From the NCBI GenBank assembly GCA_963665595.2, contig CAXXJK010000005.1:1-64000 (forward strand): a stretch of 64,000 nt of DNA, read 5' to 3'. The position numbers were made by a program, and so were the translations under genes. Positions 61,969 through 64,000 of the stretch are shown here, in pieces (the first letter of the stretch is position 1; each line of letters starts with the position of its first letter). The stretch is from G963665595 sp963665595. GTDB lineage: Bacteria > Actinomycetota > Coriobacteriia > Coriobacteriales > CADBOM01. The notes beneath the pieces are model-generated. The model saw only the letters and a program-made list of their open reading frames with translations, was not told the DNA's origin and made no database searches.

Positions 61969-62625
61969 GTGGACTATTTGGCGCTATCAAATACCTCGCT
62001 GTTCAAAGGAGCGTCGCCTGATCAGGTAGAGGCTATGTTGAAGTGCCTGCAGGCCACCGAACGGTCATTTGATAAAGGAGCATATCTATTTCATCAAGGA
62101 GAACACGCACAAGCGCTGGGTCTAGTGCTCTCTGGTAGTGTGCGTGTGGAAACCTATGATATCTGGGGTAATGTAACGGTGCTCGGCCATGTTGGCGCAG
62201 GACAGGTATGTGCTGAAGCCTACGCGTGTGTTCCCCAAGAAGAGCTCATGGTAAATGTTGTTGCACTTGAACCAACCCGGATCTTGTTTGTAGATGTGGC
62301 GCGTCTGATGCACCCATGCACGCGCGTGTGTGCACATCACGAAGCGGTCATGGTAAATCTGCTTCAGATTCTTGCCCAGAATAACTTAGGGCTTTCACGG
62401 CGGTCATTTCATACTGCGCCGAAGACTATTCGCGGTAAGTTGGTGGCGTATCTGTCATATCAAGCGCAGAATGCAGAGTCAAACAGTTTTCGCATACCGT
62501 ACAACCGGCAACAGCTAGCCGATTATCTCGGTGTTGACCGAAGTGCTCTTTCAAATGAGCTTTCAAAAATGCAAAAAGAAGGCGTTTTGCGGGTACGCAA
62601 AAACGAGTTTACGTTACTCAAGTGA
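61969..62625 (+). CDS. Crp/Fnr-family transcriptional regulator (HcpR-like)
   Basis: 218 residues, GTG start after GAAGGAGG. The cyclic-nucleotide-binding-like beta roll covers residues 5-120 (LFHQGEHAQALGLVLSGSVRVETYDIWGNVTVLGHVGAGQVCAE). The HTH_Crp domain is NRQQLADYLGVDRSALSNELSKMQKEGVLRVRKNEF (about 180-215). Divergent from hcp, the typical position for nitrosative-stress regulators. No CxxC Fnr cluster motif is evident near the N-terminus, so sensing is probably heme- or ligand-based. Confidence 0.88.
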   Translation: MDYLALSNTSLFKGASPDQVEAMLKCLQATERSFDKGAYLFHQGEHAQALGLVLSGSVRVETYDIWGNVTVLGHVGAGQVCAEAYACVPQEELMVNVVALEPTRILFVDVARLMHPCTRVCAHHEAVMVNLLQILAQNNLGLSRRSFHTAPKTIRGKLVAYLSYQAQNAESNSFRIPYNRQQLADYLGVDRSALSNELSKMQKEGVLRVRKNEFTLLK

Positions 62626-62733
62626 GGCGTTATAGGTCTTCTATCCGTATGTGCGCTCTATACGGTTCTGGCAAAAGTATTATACTTTCTTTGTAATAAT
62701 CTATTTGCTTCTATTACGAAGGATGTGTCTGGT

Positions 62734-63144
62734 ATGGCTGCTATGTCAGAAGAAGTGCAAGAGCTGTTCAAGAGTGTGCCAACGGTAGTGTTTGCGACCT
62801 CACGGGGCGACGCTCAACCCAATGCAAATATCGTTGCCATGAAAGCAATCATTGATGATGAAACGGTGTATCTCTCGGATCAGTTTTTCAACAAGACGCT
62901 TGCTAACATCAAGGAAAACCCTCAGGTTGCGATCGTATTCTGGAACAATACTCACGCCTATGAGATATATGGAACGGCTCGCTACGTGGATGCTGGTGCG
63001 GAGTTTGAACAGCAGAAAGTTTGGGTCGATGAGGCCTTTCAGAAGATGGGTCTACCCATTTCTCCAAAGGGAGGGTGTTTTGTCCATGTCGAGAGCATAT
63101 ACAACTCAAAATCAGGTCCGGGGGCAGGCGAGCGCATCATCTAA
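62734..63144 (+). CDS. Pyridoxamine-5'-phosphate-oxidase-family flavin-binding protein
   Basis: 136 residues from ATG 62734, with AAGGATG upstream. EVQELFKSVPTVVFATSRGDAQPNANIVAMKAIIDDETVYLSDQFFNKTLANIKENPQVAIVFW is the split-barrel flavin-binding core. The C-terminal GGCFVHVESIYNSKSGPGAG is typical of short PNPOx-like proteins of anaerobes. It may be an FMN-dependent reductase or flavin carrier. It sits between a nitrosative-stress regulator and moeA. Confidence 0.85.
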   Translation: MAAMSEEVQELFKSVPTVVFATSRGDAQPNANIVAMKAIIDDETVYLSDQFFNKTLANIKENPQVAIVFWNNTHAYEIYGTARYVDAGAEFEQQKVWVDEAFQKMGLPISPKGGCFVHVESIYNSKSGPGAGERII

Positions 63145-63223
63145 GTGAGCGTGTAAAAACTGCGCGGTAATCAACGATACGAAAATACCGTATCGATACA
63201 TTTTAAAGATGAGGAGACCATCT

Positions 63224-64000
63224 ATGAAGGGTAAGGTAATGACGGGATTTCCCACGCGTGAAGAGGCGCTGAAGGATTTCTTCGCTGAATGGAATTATGA
63301 GCCGGATACGGAACTTGTCTCATTGGAAGATTCCTACGGGCGCATTGTTTCTGAGAGTTTGGTCTGTGTAAACACGTTACCTGTGGTGAGATCGTCGAAC
63401 TGTGACGGTATTGCGGTACGTTCGGCAGATTTTGTTAATGGCATGCCTGATACCAGTGTTTGGCGTAACGGTGTGCAGTATGTACGCGCGGATACAGGAG
63501 ATGATTTTTCCGACGAATATGATGCGGTGATCATGATTGAGGAAGTCACCATTCATGACGATGGTTCGATCGAGATTGAGCCAGACATAGCTGTCACTCC
63601 TGGTTGTCATGTAAGCCCCTGCGGCTCAACCATCAAGGCGGGTGACCCGATCATCGATGCAGGGCTGCCCATACGAGCAACCGATTTGGCAGCGCTGGCT
63701 ATGGGTGGTGTTACGATGGTTCCCGTATTCGTAAAACCCAAGGTTGCCTTTATTCCTACTGGTAGCGAGCTTGTTCCTGCAGGTGTAAAACCGCGTCGCG
63801 GGCAGACCGTCGACACCAACTCACTTATGGTTGCGGCAATGCTGCGCGAAATGGGTGCTGAGCCGGTGGTGTTTCCTTTGGTCTACGATGAACGGGGCGA
63901 ACTGGAGGAGGCAGTCGAGAAGGCGCTTGCCTCTACTGATCTGGTTGTCATCAACGGGGGCACGGCATTGGGAAGTGAAGATCTCAACTTTGAGATATTA
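63224..64000 (+). CDS. moeA: Molybdopterin molybdenumtransferase MoeA (5' part)
   Basis: 259 codons to the window edge. ATG 63224 follows GAGGAG. MoeA domain features are SLEDSYGRIVSESL, SSNCDGIAVRSADF (DG(Y/I)AV loop), VMIEEV-like (AVIMIEEVTI), VSPCGSTIKAGDPIIDAGLPI and PKVAFIPTGSELVPAG. The start of the MPT-binding domain (DTNSLMVAAML, VVINGGTALGSEDLNFEI) is also present. It inserts molybdate into adenylylated molybdopterin and would serve the Mo enzymes at 28-31 kb and 40-43 kb. The C-terminal third lies outside the window. Confidence 0.92.
   Translation, partial: MKGKVMTGFPTREEALKDFFAEWNYEPDTELVSLEDSYGRIVSESLVCVNTLPVVRSSNCDGIAVRSADFVNGMPDTSVWRNGVQYVRADTGDDFSDEYDAVIMIEEVTIHDDGSIEIEPDIAVTPGCHVSPCGSTIKAGDPIIDAGLPIRATDLAALAMGGVTMVPVFVKPKVAFIPTGSELVPAGVKPRRGQTVDTNSLMVAAMLREMGAEPVVFPLVYDERGELEEAVEKALASTDLVVINGGTALGSEDLNFEIL

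Noticed and set aside
1..64000. CRISPR arrays, tRNA and rRNA genes
   Set aside because: Reading through the window I saw no regularly spaced repeats and no cloverleaf or rRNA-like sequence. A tRNAscan/Infernal run would be decisive.

Overview
The window looks like the chromosome of an anaerobic, asaccharolytic actinobacterium of the Coriobacteriia, most likely Eggerthellaceae. This is inferred from gene content: molybdopterin and tungstopterin oxidoreductases with polyferredoxin partners, hydroxylamine reductase, an Old-Yellow-Enzyme-type flavin oxidoreductase, OFA-type MFS carriers, and intermediate GC by eye. I cannot name the genus.

Region 1 (1-10.2 kb) is accessory DNA anchored on guaA. 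The guaA frame is broken by about eight small indels, almost all +1. The last 17 bp of guaA recur exactly at 3967-3983 and with two differences at 7331-7347, each time at the end of a 186-bp repeat. This suggests tandem integrative modules at the guaA 3' end. Module contents are a RelB-type antitoxin with a frameshifted RhuM/Fic-like gene, a wrecked phosphoesterase, a glycosyltransferase-like gene, a methyltransferase, an IS200-type element, and a fragment plus a full copy of an AlbA_2/ATPase regulator.

Region 2 (10.2-26.8 kb) holds a carboxylesterase, a GAP-family membrane protein, an ISLre2-type insertion with 9-bp target duplications, a MarR/NapH-like pair, two AAA_14/DUF4143 ATPases, a PadR/DUF1700 pair, a hydrolase/acyltransferase/DUF6320 operon with a degenerate partial copy of its last gene 3.3 kb away, a YccF protein and an AbrB/ABC exporter operon.

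Region 3 (27-31 kb) is a Mo-enzyme operon: a small zinc-ribbon protein beginning MCFRP, an Fe-S subunit with a C-terminal beta domain, and a large subunit resembling pyrogallol-phloroglucinol transhydroxylase. Region 4 (31-40 kb) holds a membrane MutS-like ATPase, a HAD protein, an XRE regulator, a TetR/methyltransferase pair with two GTGAACGATCGTTCAC-type palindromes, and a TetR divergent from a YhgE/Pip transporter.

Region 5 (40-46.9 kb) is a divergent redox locus. Leftward it reads MCFRP zinc-ribbon protein, molybdopterin oxidoreductase, ferredoxin subunit, small zinc-ribbon protein. Rightward it reads polyferredoxin, aldehyde:ferredoxin-oxidoreductase-family enzyme, VOC protein. A 55-bp perfect palindrome lies between the two arms. 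Region 6 (46.9-64 kb) holds an SRPBCC protein, an XRE/ABC operon, a glutaredoxin-like protein, an MFS drug exporter, a Tat lipoprotein phosphoesterase, two MFS carriers, DUF169 plus a BaiCD/BaiH-like flavoenzyme, hydroxylamine reductase with a divergent Crp/Fnr regulator, a PNPOx-like protein and the 5' part of moeA. The moeA gene fits the local demand for molybdenum cofactor. No rRNA, tRNA or CRISPR array was recognised.
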